Shown: piece by piece, positions 1 through 6,920 of the stretch
Numbering within the stretch: the stretch's first letter is position 1
How the letters are laid out: each line of letters begins with the position of its first letter
Assembly (NCBI GenBank): GCA_945834545.1
Contig: CAMAHO010000083.1
Location: 1-9,106, forward strand
Origin: an uncultured Lachnospiraceae bacterium
GTDB taxonomy: Bacteria > Bacillota > Clostridia > Lachnospirales > Lachnospiraceae
Reading direction: 5' to 3'
DNA length: 9,106 nucleotides
Program-made: the position numbers and the translations under genes
Notes under the pieces: generated by a model
What the model was told of the DNA's origin: nothing
Database searches by the model: none
What the model saw: the letters and a program-made list of their open reading frames with translations, nothing else

Positions 1-19
1 TTTCGCGCGGTGGAGTTTC

Positions 20-48
20 ATATTAGCACACCGTTTTTCCTAAGTCAA
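20..48 (-). promoter_or_regulatory. Predicted outward-facing sigma-A promoter (distal of two)
   Basis: On the minus strand TTGACT (43-48) is followed after exactly 17 nt by TAATAT (20-25). The hexamer is preceded by TG plus one base, which makes an extended -10. Transcription would start near position 13 and run leftward out of the window, so the gene served is not visible. The -35 matches consensus at 5 of 6 bases and the -10 at 4 of 6. No coding sequence occupies 1-135. Confidence 0.5.
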
Positions 49-74
49 TGCCTATCATTAAATTTCTGTCATCA

Positions 75-83
75 ATTATAACA
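75..83 (-). promoter_or_regulatory. Possible extended -10 promoter element (proximal of two)
   Basis: The minus strand reads TGTTATAAT, a perfect TATAAT with the TGn extension, but there is no good -35 at 16-18 nt upstream. It lies 55 bases upstream of the second outward promoter at 20-48. The stretch from the cvpA stop to here holds no clear intrinsic terminator. The only foldings seen are a 5-bp TTCAG/CTGAA stem (85-102) and an A/T-only stem near 100-117, neither followed by a convincing T-run on the minus strand. Confidence 0.3.
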
Positions 84-135
84 GTTCAGGTGCGTCACTG
101 AAAAAGTAGCTGTTTTCATGCTGGTATGTATGCTG

Positions 136-663
136 TTACACGATTTCATTTAAGATTTCAGTCATCCCGTATTCATTCATAAGCTGCAATAAATAATTAT
201 GCTCTGCAAGCCATGATAATAGGTCATTGGTTCGTGTAGATTCCATAATCCAGGTACCAATACTACCCAAGCCAAATACGGTAATAAAGTAATATAGAAT
301 CCACAGAAATAAAACACCCTCCAAGGCTCCTACCAGAATTCCGGCTACTTTATCAAGCCAGTGCACAACCGGCAGCTTACTAACCACCTTTGCAGTGAGA
401 AAGAATACGCTGATAAAGCTGTGAGCTATCCCAATGACTGCAATAGAAATAACTGCAGCAATCATACCCACGAACTCTTTTTCAAGATAACTCTGAAGCC
501 CTCTGGATAAAAGAGCCACTATTAAACTGATAATGATAAGAGACACAAAAGATATAATTTCTTTTACCATTCCCTTTTTATAGCCTTGTATCATCTTTCC
601 AAATACAAAAGCTATGACAAGAATAAAAAATATGTCGATACTGATGCTTAAACTCGCATTCAT
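136..663 (-). CDS. cvpA: CvpA family membrane protein
   Basis: This 175-residue integral membrane protein has the size and layout of the CvpA/colicin V production family. Four hydrophobic segments are visible, at about residues 8-23, 35-53, 64-90 and 103-131. A basic loop with GYKKGMVKE follows the first, and a Gly-rich stretch (DKVAGILVGALEG, about 104-116) opens the fourth; both are typical of the family. The last 35 or so residues form a soluble tail. In enterobacteria the family is linked to colicin V export and envelope stress tolerance, but its molecular activity is unsettled. The ATG at 663 is supported by GAGGA seven bases upstream. It lies 25 bases after the DUF5711-like gene on the same strand, so the two are probably co-transcribed. 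Family assignment is firm; the specific role is unknown. Confidence 0.85.
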   Translation of the reverse strand: MNASLSISIDIFFILVIAFVFGKMIQGYKKGMVKEIISFVSLIIISLIVALLSRGLQSYLEKEFVGMIAAVISIAVIGIAHSFISVFFLTAKVVSKLPVVHWLDKVAGILVGALEGVLFLWILYYFITVFGLGSIGTWIMESTRTNDLLSWLAEHNYLLQLMNEYGMTEILNEIV

Positions 664-688
664 CCTTCGTTCCTCTTTCTACGCTGAT

Positions 689-1891
689 TTAATTAAGCTG
701 GATCGTATCAATGCTATCCTCACATACCAGGTGGTATTTATATGGTGATGCTGACGGCAACAAAAGGTGGAAGCTCTTTTCAAAGGTTCCGTTATATTTT
801 TCGAAGCCCTTAAAGGTAAAAATCTGAATCTGTGTTTCGTTATAGATGACCACCTTATCCTTTTCCAGAATGATATCTGTATATTCCATATCAAAGGGTT
901 TCTCCATAACCAGATTGGTTTTTTCATCATAAATCTGTAATAGGTACTTCTCCTCCGACATCTCATTGCGGAATACCAAGGCTATTTCATGCTCACCAAA
1001 ATAAACGGATTCCAGTTGTTTTTCAAATAGCCTTTCTGCAGAGGATGTGGGAATCTGGTTTCCTTTATATACCATAATGCGACTATCTCCCACAGCAATT
1101 GCTGTGCTGTCATTCAGGAATCGAACCTCGGGAACCAGCAGATTTGAATAGTGGTTTGCACTGACCAGAAAATCATTATAATTATCGCCAACCTGTCCTA
1201 AATTGTAAAATGCAACATTTGACTTTAATTCTCCTGCATCCAGGAAGAGATAGCTTATGGCAAGCAATTCTCCACCGGGGGATAGATTCAGGCAAAAGGG
1301 ATAACCGCTCTCGTTCATTCTGGCTTGTCCCGTAAAAAGCATATTCCCATTGGAGTCATAGGTATTAATCCAAGTGATGCTGCCCTCCTCTACCACGGCA
1401 GTGACCTTACCGGATGCAGAGACTGCAATATTTTTAACCGGCATATTCGTGGAAATCTGTCCCAATATTTTTTCAGAATTCACCAGGTAAATGATTCGTT
1501 CATTATATCCGGATATGGCAGCCACATCCTGACTGACAGCGACCAACAAATCCTGAATTTCAAAGGTTTGATTCCAGGTGACTGTGCCGTCTGCCTGTGT
1601 GCAGTGGGCTCCATCCTTACTATAGGTTAGGATTGCCTTGGACAATGCTATGTCATGTGCTCCGCCGGACAATTCCCTGGATACACTCTTTACAATCTCA
1701 TACCCCTGGTATACGTGCCGATTGTATTGTACAATAATAATCACGCAAACCACAGCCAGAACCAAAACCACCAGCAACAGTCTGTACAAGGAGGACATCC
1801 TATGCTGTCGCATTCTTTTCTGGTAATCGTTTCTATCCTTCTGTTTTTGTTTTTCCTCATCCTCTACAAAAAATGTATTTCTATCTGACAT
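689..1891 (-). CDS. DUF5711-like single-pass membrane protein with propeller-like ectodomain
   Basis: The 400-residue protein starts with a very charged cytoplasmic head of about 35 residues, rich in Lys, Arg, Glu and Gln. One strong membrane segment follows (about 36-54, LYRLLLVVLVLAVVCVIIIV), and the remainder should lie outside the cell. That part is mostly short beta-strand units separated by polar turns, with repeat-like blocks near 85-125, 150-180, 195-230, 255-290, 295-330 and 338-365, for example SPGGELLAISYLF and NDSTAIAVGDSRIMVYK. This suggests a WD40/PQQ-like beta-propeller. I recognise the pattern as the DUF5711 type found in Lachnospiraceae and related Clostridia, for which I know no function. 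No catalytic motif is evident. The ATG at 1891 has AAAGGA six bases upstream. The gene precedes cvpA, which may hint at a shared envelope role; that is inference from position only. Confidence 0.75.
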   Translation of the reverse strand: MSDRNTFFVEDEEKQKQKDRNDYQKRMRQHRMSSLYRLLLVVLVLAVVCVIIIVQYNRHVYQGYEIVKSVSRELSGGAHDIALSKAILTYSKDGAHCTQADGTVTWNQTFEIQDLLVAVSQDVAAISGYNERIIYLVNSEKILGQISTNMPVKNIAVSASGKVTAVVEEGSITWINTYDSNGNMLFTGQARMNESGYPFCLNLSPGGELLAISYLFLDAGELKSNVAFYNLGQVGDNYNDFLVSANHYSNLLVPEVRFLNDSTAIAVGDSRIMVYKGNQIPTSSAERLFEKQLESVYFGEHEIALVFRNEMSEEKYLLQIYDEKTNLVMEKPFDMEYTDIILEKDKVVIYNETQIQIFTFKGFEKYNGTFEKSFHLLLPSASPYKYHLVCEDSIDTIQLN

Positions 1892-1929
1892 ATGTTATCC
1901 TTTACATCCTTTTGTGAACAAACACACTC

Positions 1930-1958
1930 ATTATACCTTATGGCAATAGAATTTTCCA
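1930..1958 (-). promoter_or_regulatory. Possible internal promoter for the DUF5711-like gene and cvpA
   Basis: The minus strand has TGGAAA (1953-1958, 4 of 6 matches to TTGACA), a 17-nt spacer and a perfect TATAAT (1930-1935). The element overlaps the last codons of the LysM gene and would give a leader of roughly 30 nt before the ATG at 1891. It could uncouple these two genes from those upstream. Confidence 0.45.
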
Positions 1959-3143
1959 CCCCTCCTGAATATTATCTGGATTTATGATATGGTTCATTTC
2001 ACAAATATCGGGAATTTTCTCCTGATTTCCATATCGGTTCATACATATGGAAATTAAGGTATCTCCTTTTTTTACCTCATAGGTAATTGGCTCTGCTGCC
2101 ACTTGATTGGAAATAACTTCTGTGACGGTTTCCTCCGGGACTTTCGGTTCTGGAATCGTTTCAACAGGAATTGCCTCACTGGGAGCAACCTCCGGATTCT
2201 CCGAGTTCTCCATCGATGCCGTTTCTCCAGTTGCGCCGGGGTCAGGCAGTTCAGATGCTTCCGATTCGTCCGGGTCTTCCTGTGCCAGCTGTGACTCTGG
2301 TTCAGTACCGGCTTGTCCTGTCTCATCCGATGCTGCGTTTTCCTCCAACAGAGCCTGATTCAGATTGTCTTCTGCCACAAGGATGTCCTTGGTCTTTACC
2401 GGTTCTTGTACTGGCTCAGCTGCCACCTCTATGCTGTCTGCCATGTTCCTTTGGCCAAACACATTGTACCTTGCATCCTCCAGGGTGTTTTTTGCTGCCT
2501 GATAATACTTCTGCACCACCGGCTCCTCCCAGTTCCTGTAAAGAGCGACTCCCAGGAGCGCCGCACAAGCTACAGCCGCATAAGGTATCACAGCTAGTTC
2601 CCTCTTCTTTTTCTTTCGATAATAATACGCCGCCTCCTCTCTTCTCTGTTCCTGTCTTTGCTTAACCTCTGTATATTTGGCATCATCCACAACCTCTGCC
2701 GGGGGAGTATCCTCCCTGTAATCCATCATGTAATTCAGCATAACGTCGTTCTTTTCCGAAAATTGTGCATACCCTGCTGTGTAGCGGCCTAGCCCTTGCT
2801 CAAAGATATGGAAGCCCTCTACCAGCTTCCCATCCAGGATGCGATATCCCAGGAAGGCATAGTCCTTAAAATGCAGTTTCTGTAGCTTATCAATTTCTTG
2901 CTTTTGTGCGGCAGATATGTGTGTTCCTTCTTTATTGAGAGAGCTAATCTTTGCCATAGCATATACAAAATAAAAGGTCTTTTCGTCTTCCACCTTCTTT
3001 ATGCCATATAATGCAACTCCAACAGGCTTGTCCACAGCTCTATCATTGAGCTGCTTCATGTAGGCAACAGCATAGTCCTCCACATAGATTTTGTTTCTGG
3101 GGTCTGCCTCCCCGATTTGTGTAATACTTTTAGGTAATTCCAT
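1938..3143 (-). CDS. Membrane-anchored protein with C-terminal LysM domain
   Basis: With the ATG at 3143 the protein has 401 residues. An N-terminal domain (about 1-145) of mixed strands and helices contains GVALYGIKK, YFVYAMAKI and FLGYRILDGK. A highly charged coiled-coil-like region (about 155-182, QRQEQRREEAAYYYRKKKKRE) follows, then one membrane segment (about 183-202), an acidic Pro/Glu/Ser/Thr-rich linker (about 240-350), and a LysM domain at the very C-terminus (about 354-400, YEVKKGDTLISICMNRYG to IQEGWKILL). LysM binds N-acetylglucosamine polymers such as peptidoglycan. The basic stretch before the membrane segment suggests the N-terminal domain is cytoplasmic and the LysM is on the wall side. 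The N-terminal domain faintly resembles a JAB/MPN fold, but I see no HxH metal site, so I leave it unnamed. The start is chosen because GGAGG lies seven bases upstream; an in-frame ATG at 3194 has no good ribosome site. Translation may be controlled by the hairpin over that site. Confidence 0.75.
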   Translation of the reverse strand: MELPKSITQIGEADPRNKIYVEDYAVAYMKQLNDRAVDKPVGVALYGIKKVEDEKTFYFVYAMAKISSLNKEGTHISAAQKQEIDKLQKLHFKDYAFLGYRILDGKLVEGFHIFEQGLGRYTAGYAQFSEKNDVMLNYMMDYREDTPPAEVVDDAKYTEVKQRQEQRREEAAYYYRKKKKRELAVIPYAAVACAALLGVALYRNWEEPVVQKYYQAAKNTLEDARYNVFGQRNMADSIEVAAEPVQEPVKTKDILVAEDNLNQALLEENAASDETGQAGTEPESQLAQEDPDESEASELPDPGATGETASMENSENPEVAPSEAIPVETIPEPKVPEETVTEVISNQVAAEPITYEVKKGDTLISICMNRYGNQEKIPDICEMNHIINPDNIQEGWKILLP

Positions 3144-3189
3144 AAAAACACCTCCATTCACAATATAGCATTCTGAATGGAGGCTTTTT
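3144..3189 (-). promoter_or_regulatory. Hairpin sequestering the ribosome binding site; terminator-like
   Basis: CCTCCATTCA (3151-3160) and TGAATGGAGG (3174-3183) are perfect 10-bp inverted arms around a 13-nt loop. On the minus strand the 3' arm contains the GGAGG Shine-Dalgarno of the LysM gene, seven bases before its ATG at 3143. An A-run precedes the stem and TGTTTTT follows it, so the fold has the look of an intrinsic terminator, with similar tracts on both strands. It may be an attenuator, a structure that blocks ribosome entry, or the end of the galM transcript with readthrough. The inverted repeat is seen directly; the role is inferred. Confidence 0.65.
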
Positions 3190-3194
3190 GTCAT

Positions 3195-3224
3195 TTTATA
3201 GAGGTATACCTACAATTATTTCGA
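3195..3224 (-). promoter_or_regulatory. Weak candidate promoter upstream of the LysM gene
   Basis: The minus strand reads TCGAAA (3219-3224, 4 of 6), 18 nt, then TATAAA (3195-3200, 5 of 6), just after the galM stop codon. The predicted start would lie near 3188, so the hairpin would form the 5' end of the message. The spacer contains the 10-bp palindrome AGGTATACCT (3202-3211), which could be an operator or chance. Confidence 0.3.
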
Positions 3225-3228
3225 CAGA

Positions 3229-4272
3229 TTATTCAAAGCGGTAAACTGTTGTGCTGTCGTACTCCTTCCCCTCTCCAAATACACAGCTGGGGAAGTTTGC
3301 ATGATGAATGGTATCCGGATAAAACTGTGTTTCAAGGCACAGTCCACTTCTCTTCTGATAAGGCGTTTTATTCTTTCCCTGGGTGGGTGCTATACAGTTC
3401 CCAGCGTAGAACTGCACACCAGGCAAAGTGGTGTAGGTTTTCATCACTCTTCCGCTTAATGGTGCCCATACAGTTGCGATATGCTGCAGGCTCCCATCGT
3501 AATCATCTACTACCCAGTTATGATCATATCCCTGGGTTAACAGCAGCTGCTCAAAGGAAGCATTGATTTCTTTTCCGATGACCTTTTTCTCTGTGAAATC
3601 CATAGGAGTACCCTTGACTGTTGCTATCTCCCCGGTAGGAATGGCTCCTGCAACCACAGGCGTATAGTGGGATGCCTTCAAAAACAATGCATGGTCCTCT
3701 ATGTTCTTTCCACAGTCATGTCCATCCAAATTAAAATAGGTATGGTTGGTATAATTCAGGATAGTGAGTTTATCGCTGGTTCCGTGATAATGGAGACTTA
3801 GGCCGTTCTCCTCGTCCAAAGAATAGGTGACAGAGGTCTTCTTGTTTCCGGGGAATCCCATGTTGCCGTCCTTATCCTCCAGGGTAAAGGTCACCTCCTG
3901 TTCTCCTACTTCTGCATCCCATACCTGCTTATGATATCCATTCTCAAAATCACTATGTAGGTTGTTCACGCCATCATTGACAGCTAACTGACAGGTCTTA
4001 CCCTCCATTTCAAAGCTGGCACCGCCAATACGGTTGGCGCTGGGGCCTATCACTGTGCCAAAAAAGCTGCCGTTTTGATAGTAATCCTCTACTGTGTCAT
4101 ATCCAAGAACCACATCATCCACTTTTCCGTTTTTGTCAGGCACCATCAGGCGAATCAAGATAGCTCCCAAATTGGTAACCACTGCCTCCATACCCTTTTC
4201 ATTTTTTAAGGAATAGGTCTGAATCTTCTTGCCATCCTTGCCAATCCCAAACTCACATACTTCTACTGCCAT
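3229..4272 (-). CDS. galM: Aldose 1-epimerase (mutarotase)
   Basis: The 347-residue cytoplasmic enzyme interconverts alpha and beta anomers of aldoses such as galactose and glucose, feeding the Leloir pathway. The length is normal for bacterial GalM. Family motifs are visible in order: GPSANRIGGASF (77-87) with the sugar-binding Asn80-Arg81, NNLHSD with His106, TNHTYFNL with the presumed general acid His177, GYDHNW with Asp250, and LETQFYPD with the presumed general base Glu314. These correspond to the His/His/Asp/Glu active site of characterised mutarotases. The ATG at 4272 has GGAGG seven bases upstream. It begins 15 bases after the recR stop, so it is probably read with recR, an unusual partnership that looks like convenience rather than a pathway. 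No galK, galT or galE is present in the window, so the preferred sugar cannot be told from context. Confidence 0.93.
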   Translation of the reverse strand: MAVEVCEFGIGKDGKKIQTYSLKNEKGMEAVVTNLGAILIRLMVPDKNGKVDDVVLGYDTVEDYYQNGSFFGTVIGPSANRIGGASFEMEGKTCQLAVNDGVNNLHSDFENGYHKQVWDAEVGEQEVTFTLEDKDGNMGFPGNKKTSVTYSLDEENGLSLHYHGTSDKLTILNYTNHTYFNLDGHDCGKNIEDHALFLKASHYTPVVAGAIPTGEIATVKGTPMDFTEKKVIGKEINASFEQLLLTQGYDHNWVVDDYDGSLQHIATVWAPLSGRVMKTYTTLPGVQFYAGNCIAPTQGKNKTPYQKRSGLCLETQFYPDTIHHANFPSCVFGEGKEYDSTTVYRFE

Positions 4273-4287
4273 TCTCTTTCCTCCATA

Positions 4288-4884
4288 TTACATTTCTACT
4301 CTTCCGTCCAAGGCTCTCATAAGGGTGATTTCGTCAATGTACTCCAGGTCACCGCCTACCGGCACACCACTGGCGATTCTTGTCACCTTAATTCCCGTGG
4401 GTTTTATCAGCTTACTGATATACATCGCTGTGGTCTCCCCTTCCAAGCTGGAATTAGTGGCAATGATCACTTCCTCCACATCATCCTTTAGTCGCTCAAT
4501 CAATTCCTTAATTTTAATATCTTGTGGACCGATTCCTATCATCGGCGAAATCGCCCCGTGCAGCACATGATAGACCCCCTCATACTTCTGGGTTTTCTCA
4601 TATGCAGCCAAATCCCTGGAATTTTCCACCACCATTATGAGCTTATGATTCCGTTTCTGGTTTGCACATACGGGACACAGCTCCGTATCCGTTAAGGTAA
4701 AACAATTCTTGCAATACTTGATATTGGCCCTGGCATCTATCATCACCTTGGCGAGACGATTCACCTTTTCCTGAGGCATACTGATGAGATGAAAGGCCAG
4801 CCGCTGAGCGGACTTATTGCCGATTCCGGGAAGGGCTGCAAATTCCTCAATTAATTTATTGATATATCCGCTATACAAGTCCAT
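4288..4884 (-). CDS. recR: Recombination mediator protein RecR
   Basis: The 198-residue protein is the standard RecR length. It works with RecO and RecF to load RecA on single-stranded gaps during recombinational repair. Visible in order are an N-terminal helix-hairpin-helix (LPGIGNKSAQRLAFHL, 18-33), a four-cysteine zinc finger (Cys58, Cys61, Cys70, Cys73), and a TOPRIM domain (about 81-170) with the acidic VVEN motif near 85-88 and the TNSSLEGETTAMY stretch (143-155). The C-terminal VPVGGDLEYIDEITLMRAL (174-192) is the usual Walker B-like tail that helps tetramer formation. All key residues appear intact. The start overlaps the ybaB stop by one base (TAATG), and GGAGG lies 12 bases upstream within ybaB, so translational coupling is likely. 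Confidence 0.97.
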   Translation of the reverse strand: MDLYSGYINKLIEEFAALPGIGNKSAQRLAFHLISMPQEKVNRLAKVMIDARANIKYCKNCFTLTDTELCPVCANQKRNHKLIMVVENSRDLAAYEKTQKYEGVYHVLHGAISPMIGIGPQDIKIKELIERLKDDVEEVIIATNSSLEGETTAMYISKLIKPTGIKVTRIASGVPVGGDLEYIDEITLMRALDGRVEM

Positions 4885-5228
4885 TAGAAAGGAAAGCCTC
4901 CGCCCAATCCTCCGGCAAGGCCGCCCATCATCGCACTACCTGCTTCGTCTGCCTTCCTAAGTGCCTCATTGGTAGCCGCCAAAATCAAATCCTGGAGCAT
5001 TTCAATATCATCCGGATCTACCACCTCTTCAGAAAGAGTAATCTTGGTTACCTCCTTCTTACCTGTAACAGTTACCTCTACTGCGCCACCCCCTGCAGCT
5101 GCAGTAAACTCTTTGGATTCCAGTTCCTTCTGGCCCTCCTCCATCTGCCTCTGCATTCTTTGTGCCTGCTTCATTAAATTGCTCATGTTGCCGGGCATAC
5201 CACCCGGAAATCCGCCTCGTTTTGCCAT
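4884..5228 (-). CDS. ybaB: YbaB/EbfC family nucleoid-associated DNA-binding protein
   Basis: This small protein of 114 residues matches the YbaB/EbfC family (YaaK in Bacillus subtilis), homodimers that bind DNA and associate with the nucleoid. The first 18 or so residues are Gly/Met-rich. A helix (about 18-40, LMKQAQRMQRQMEEGQKELE) leads into the strand core with the family-typical AAAGGGAVEVTVTGKKEVTKI (43-63), followed by EEVVDPDDIEMLQDLILAATNEALRKADE (68-96). The tail is Gly-rich (GGLAGGLGGGFPF). The start at 5228 has GGAAAGGAAAG upstream. It sits between dnaX and recR, the conserved order in Firmicutes. The 98 bases between dnaX and this gene hold only a 4-bp GGGC/GCCC hairpin and no convincing promoter or terminator. 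Confidence 0.95.
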   Translation of the reverse strand: MAKRGGFPGGMPGNMSNLMKQAQRMQRQMEEGQKELESKEFTAAAGGGAVEVTVTGKKEVTKITLSEEVVDPDDIEMLQDLILAATNEALRKADEAGSAMMGGLAGGLGGGFPF

Positions 5229-5326
5229 CCTGTTTCTTTCCTTTCCATACTATTACTGCCTGGGCCAAAGCCCTTTGTTATGAAACCTTTGGTTGGTTTT
5301 TCACCTGTTATATGCATTCAGAAGGA

Positions 5327-6889
5327 TTACTCATCCTCCTCATCTGCTACCTCAATATCAAACTGAATGTCTTTCTCCAGATTAATGTAGCTATCCTCCT
5401 GTTCTCTTTTGGAGTTTGCCCTTTCATATGTGATTTCCACTTCCTTTTGGATAAAATCCGAAAGCAGCTTTTGTACAGCCTCTCTGTGTACTTCATCTGC
5501 AAAGAAGTCCGCGACGGTTCCTTCTGATACCAACATCAGCTTATTGTCGTTGCTTAAGCTGATCACTGATTTTTTCAGCATGGCTTTTAACATGCCCTCT
5601 GCTCCGTCTACAATGGATACCCACTGAGAAGCGATTTGTTTCACATCCTCACTGACAGCTGCCGGTAGCTTGGGTTTTTCCTTCTTCTTTCCAACCTCTT
5701 CCTGAGGGATACTCTGGGTCTGTACTACGAAATCTCCCTGGTCTAATCGCTCCTCTACCTGCCTTACCCGGTCCAAGACAGATTGGTAGTCCTTCTCCAT
5801 CTGGGGCTGACACAGCTTAATCAGTGCAATTTGTACCAGGATACGTTTCTGGGTTGCATATCGGATTTGGTTGCTCAGCTCCGAAAATATTCGGATATAG
5901 CGAATGACCCTATCCAAGTCAAGCAATCCGGCCTCTTCCTTTAAAAGCTTTAGATTGTCCGAGGACATATCCACCACTTCCTCCATCTTGTCTGAGGTTT
6001 GCACCAGCATCAGATTCCTCAGATACCACACAAAGTCATTGACGAACTGTACCAGCTCTCTGCCCTGCATTACAACCTCCTCCAGCAAGGAGATACAGGC
6101 AGAAACATCCTTCTGTATGACACACCGAAGCAATCTGGAGAAAACCGTTGTATCTACTGCTCCCAACACATCCAAAGCCTTGTCCATGGTTAGCTCCTGT
6201 CCAATGTGAAAGGCAATACACTGATCCAAAAGACTAAGAGCGTCTCTCATAGAGCCGTCAGCCACCTTAGCCACATAGCGCAGCGCTTTTTCTTCCGCTG
6301 CTACTCCTTCTTTTTCCGTTAATTCTCTTAACCTATCTGTAATGGTATCCAGGGATATTCTCTTAAAGTCATACCTTTGACACCTGGACAAAATCGTTGC
6401 AGGAATTTTGTGCACCTCTGTGGTCGCCAAAATAAAAATCACATAGCTTGGTGGCTCCTCCAGGGTTTTCAGCAGGGCGTTAAAAGCCCCTGTTGAGAGC
6501 ATATGAACCTCGTCAATAATGTAAACCTTGTATTTTCCCTCCGCAGGAGAATAGGCCACCTCATCTACGATTTCTCTGATATTATCCACACCATTGTTGG
6601 AGGCAGCATCAATCTCTATCACATTCATACTGGCTCCGGAGGCTATGGCCTTACAGGTGTGACATTCCCCACAGGGACCATCCTGAGTGGGATGCTCACA
6701 GTTGACCATCCTTGCTACAATCTTAGCAACGGTGGTCTTTCCCGTTCCTCTTGTCCCGGTAAAAAGATAAGCATGTCCTATTCTCCCTGCCGCAATCTGA
6801 TTTCGTAGTGTAGTAACGATATGCTCCTGACCCTTTACATCAGCAAAGGTGGCAGGCCTGAATTTACGATACAGGGCTGTATATGACAT
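5327..6889 (-). CDS. dnaX: DNA polymerase III subunit gamma/tau
   Basis: This 520-residue AAA+ ATPase is the motor of the clamp loader that puts the beta sliding clamp on primed DNA. Motifs seen are the opening SYTALYRKFRPATFADVKGQ, the Walker A GTRGTGKTT (45-53), a four-cysteine zinc module (Cys64, Cys73, Cys76, Cys79), the Walker B YIIDEVHML (123-131), sensor 1 FILATTE (152-158), the SRC arginine-finger motif (168-170) and sensor 2 near GSMRDALSLLDQ (212-223). The oligomerisation domain III covers about 240-365. The C-terminal part (about 370-520) is poorly conserved, charged and ends in an acidic tail (EVADEEDE). It is shorter than B. subtilis DnaX or E. coli tau, as is common in Clostridia. 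The ATG at 6889 has a GAGGAG site, 31 bases after the pfkA stop. Confidence 0.96.
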   Translation of the reverse strand: MSYTALYRKFRPATFADVKGQEHIVTTLRNQIAAGRIGHAYLFTGTRGTGKTTVAKIVARMVNCEHPTQDGPCGECHTCKAIASGASMNVIEIDAASNNGVDNIREIVDEVAYSPAEGKYKVYIIDEVHMLSTGAFNALLKTLEEPPSYVIFILATTEVHKIPATILSRCQRYDFKRISLDTITDRLRELTEKEGVAAEEKALRYVAKVADGSMRDALSLLDQCIAFHIGQELTMDKALDVLGAVDTTVFSRLLRCVIQKDVSACISLLEEVVMQGRELVQFVNDFVWYLRNLMLVQTSDKMEEVVDMSSDNLKLLKEEAGLLDLDRVIRYIRIFSELSNQIRYATQKRILVQIALIKLCQPQMEKDYQSVLDRVRQVEERLDQGDFVVQTQSIPQEEVGKKKEKPKLPAAVSEDVKQIASQWVSIVDGAEGMLKAMLKKSVISLSNDNKLMLVSEGTVADFFADEVHREAVQKLLSDFIQKEVEITYERANSKREQEDSYINLEKDIQFDIEVADEEDE

Positions 6890-6920
6890 GCTATTCTCTC
6901 CTCAATCCTATTTCACTTCT

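Noticed and set aside
2171..2665. Long open frame of 164 codons on the plus strand, opposite the LysM gene
   Set aside because: It is antisense to the Pro/Glu-rich linker and membrane region. It has no ribosome site and a low-complexity Pro/Leu/Ser composition, so it is a shadow of the biased codons on the other strand.
3144..3194. N-terminal extension of the LysM protein by 17 residues using the in-frame ATG at 3194
   Set aside because: No Shine-Dalgarno precedes 3194, it abuts the candidate -10, and the extension simply translates the hairpin. The ATG at 3143 has a GGAGG site with ideal spacing.
5229..5326. Small RNA or terminator in the dnaX-ybaB gap
   Set aside because: Only a 4-bp GGGC/GCCC stem and a weak AAACC/GGTTT stem are found, with no T-run after them. 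No SRP RNA-like core is recognisable.
5327..5760. Programmed frameshift producing a shorter gamma form of DnaX, as in E. coli
   Set aside because: No A-AAA-AAG slippery heptamer is present in frame. The Lys-rich patch near residues 401-405 uses AAG codons, and the six-A run at residues 439-440 is not a proper heptamer and has no obvious downstream stem.
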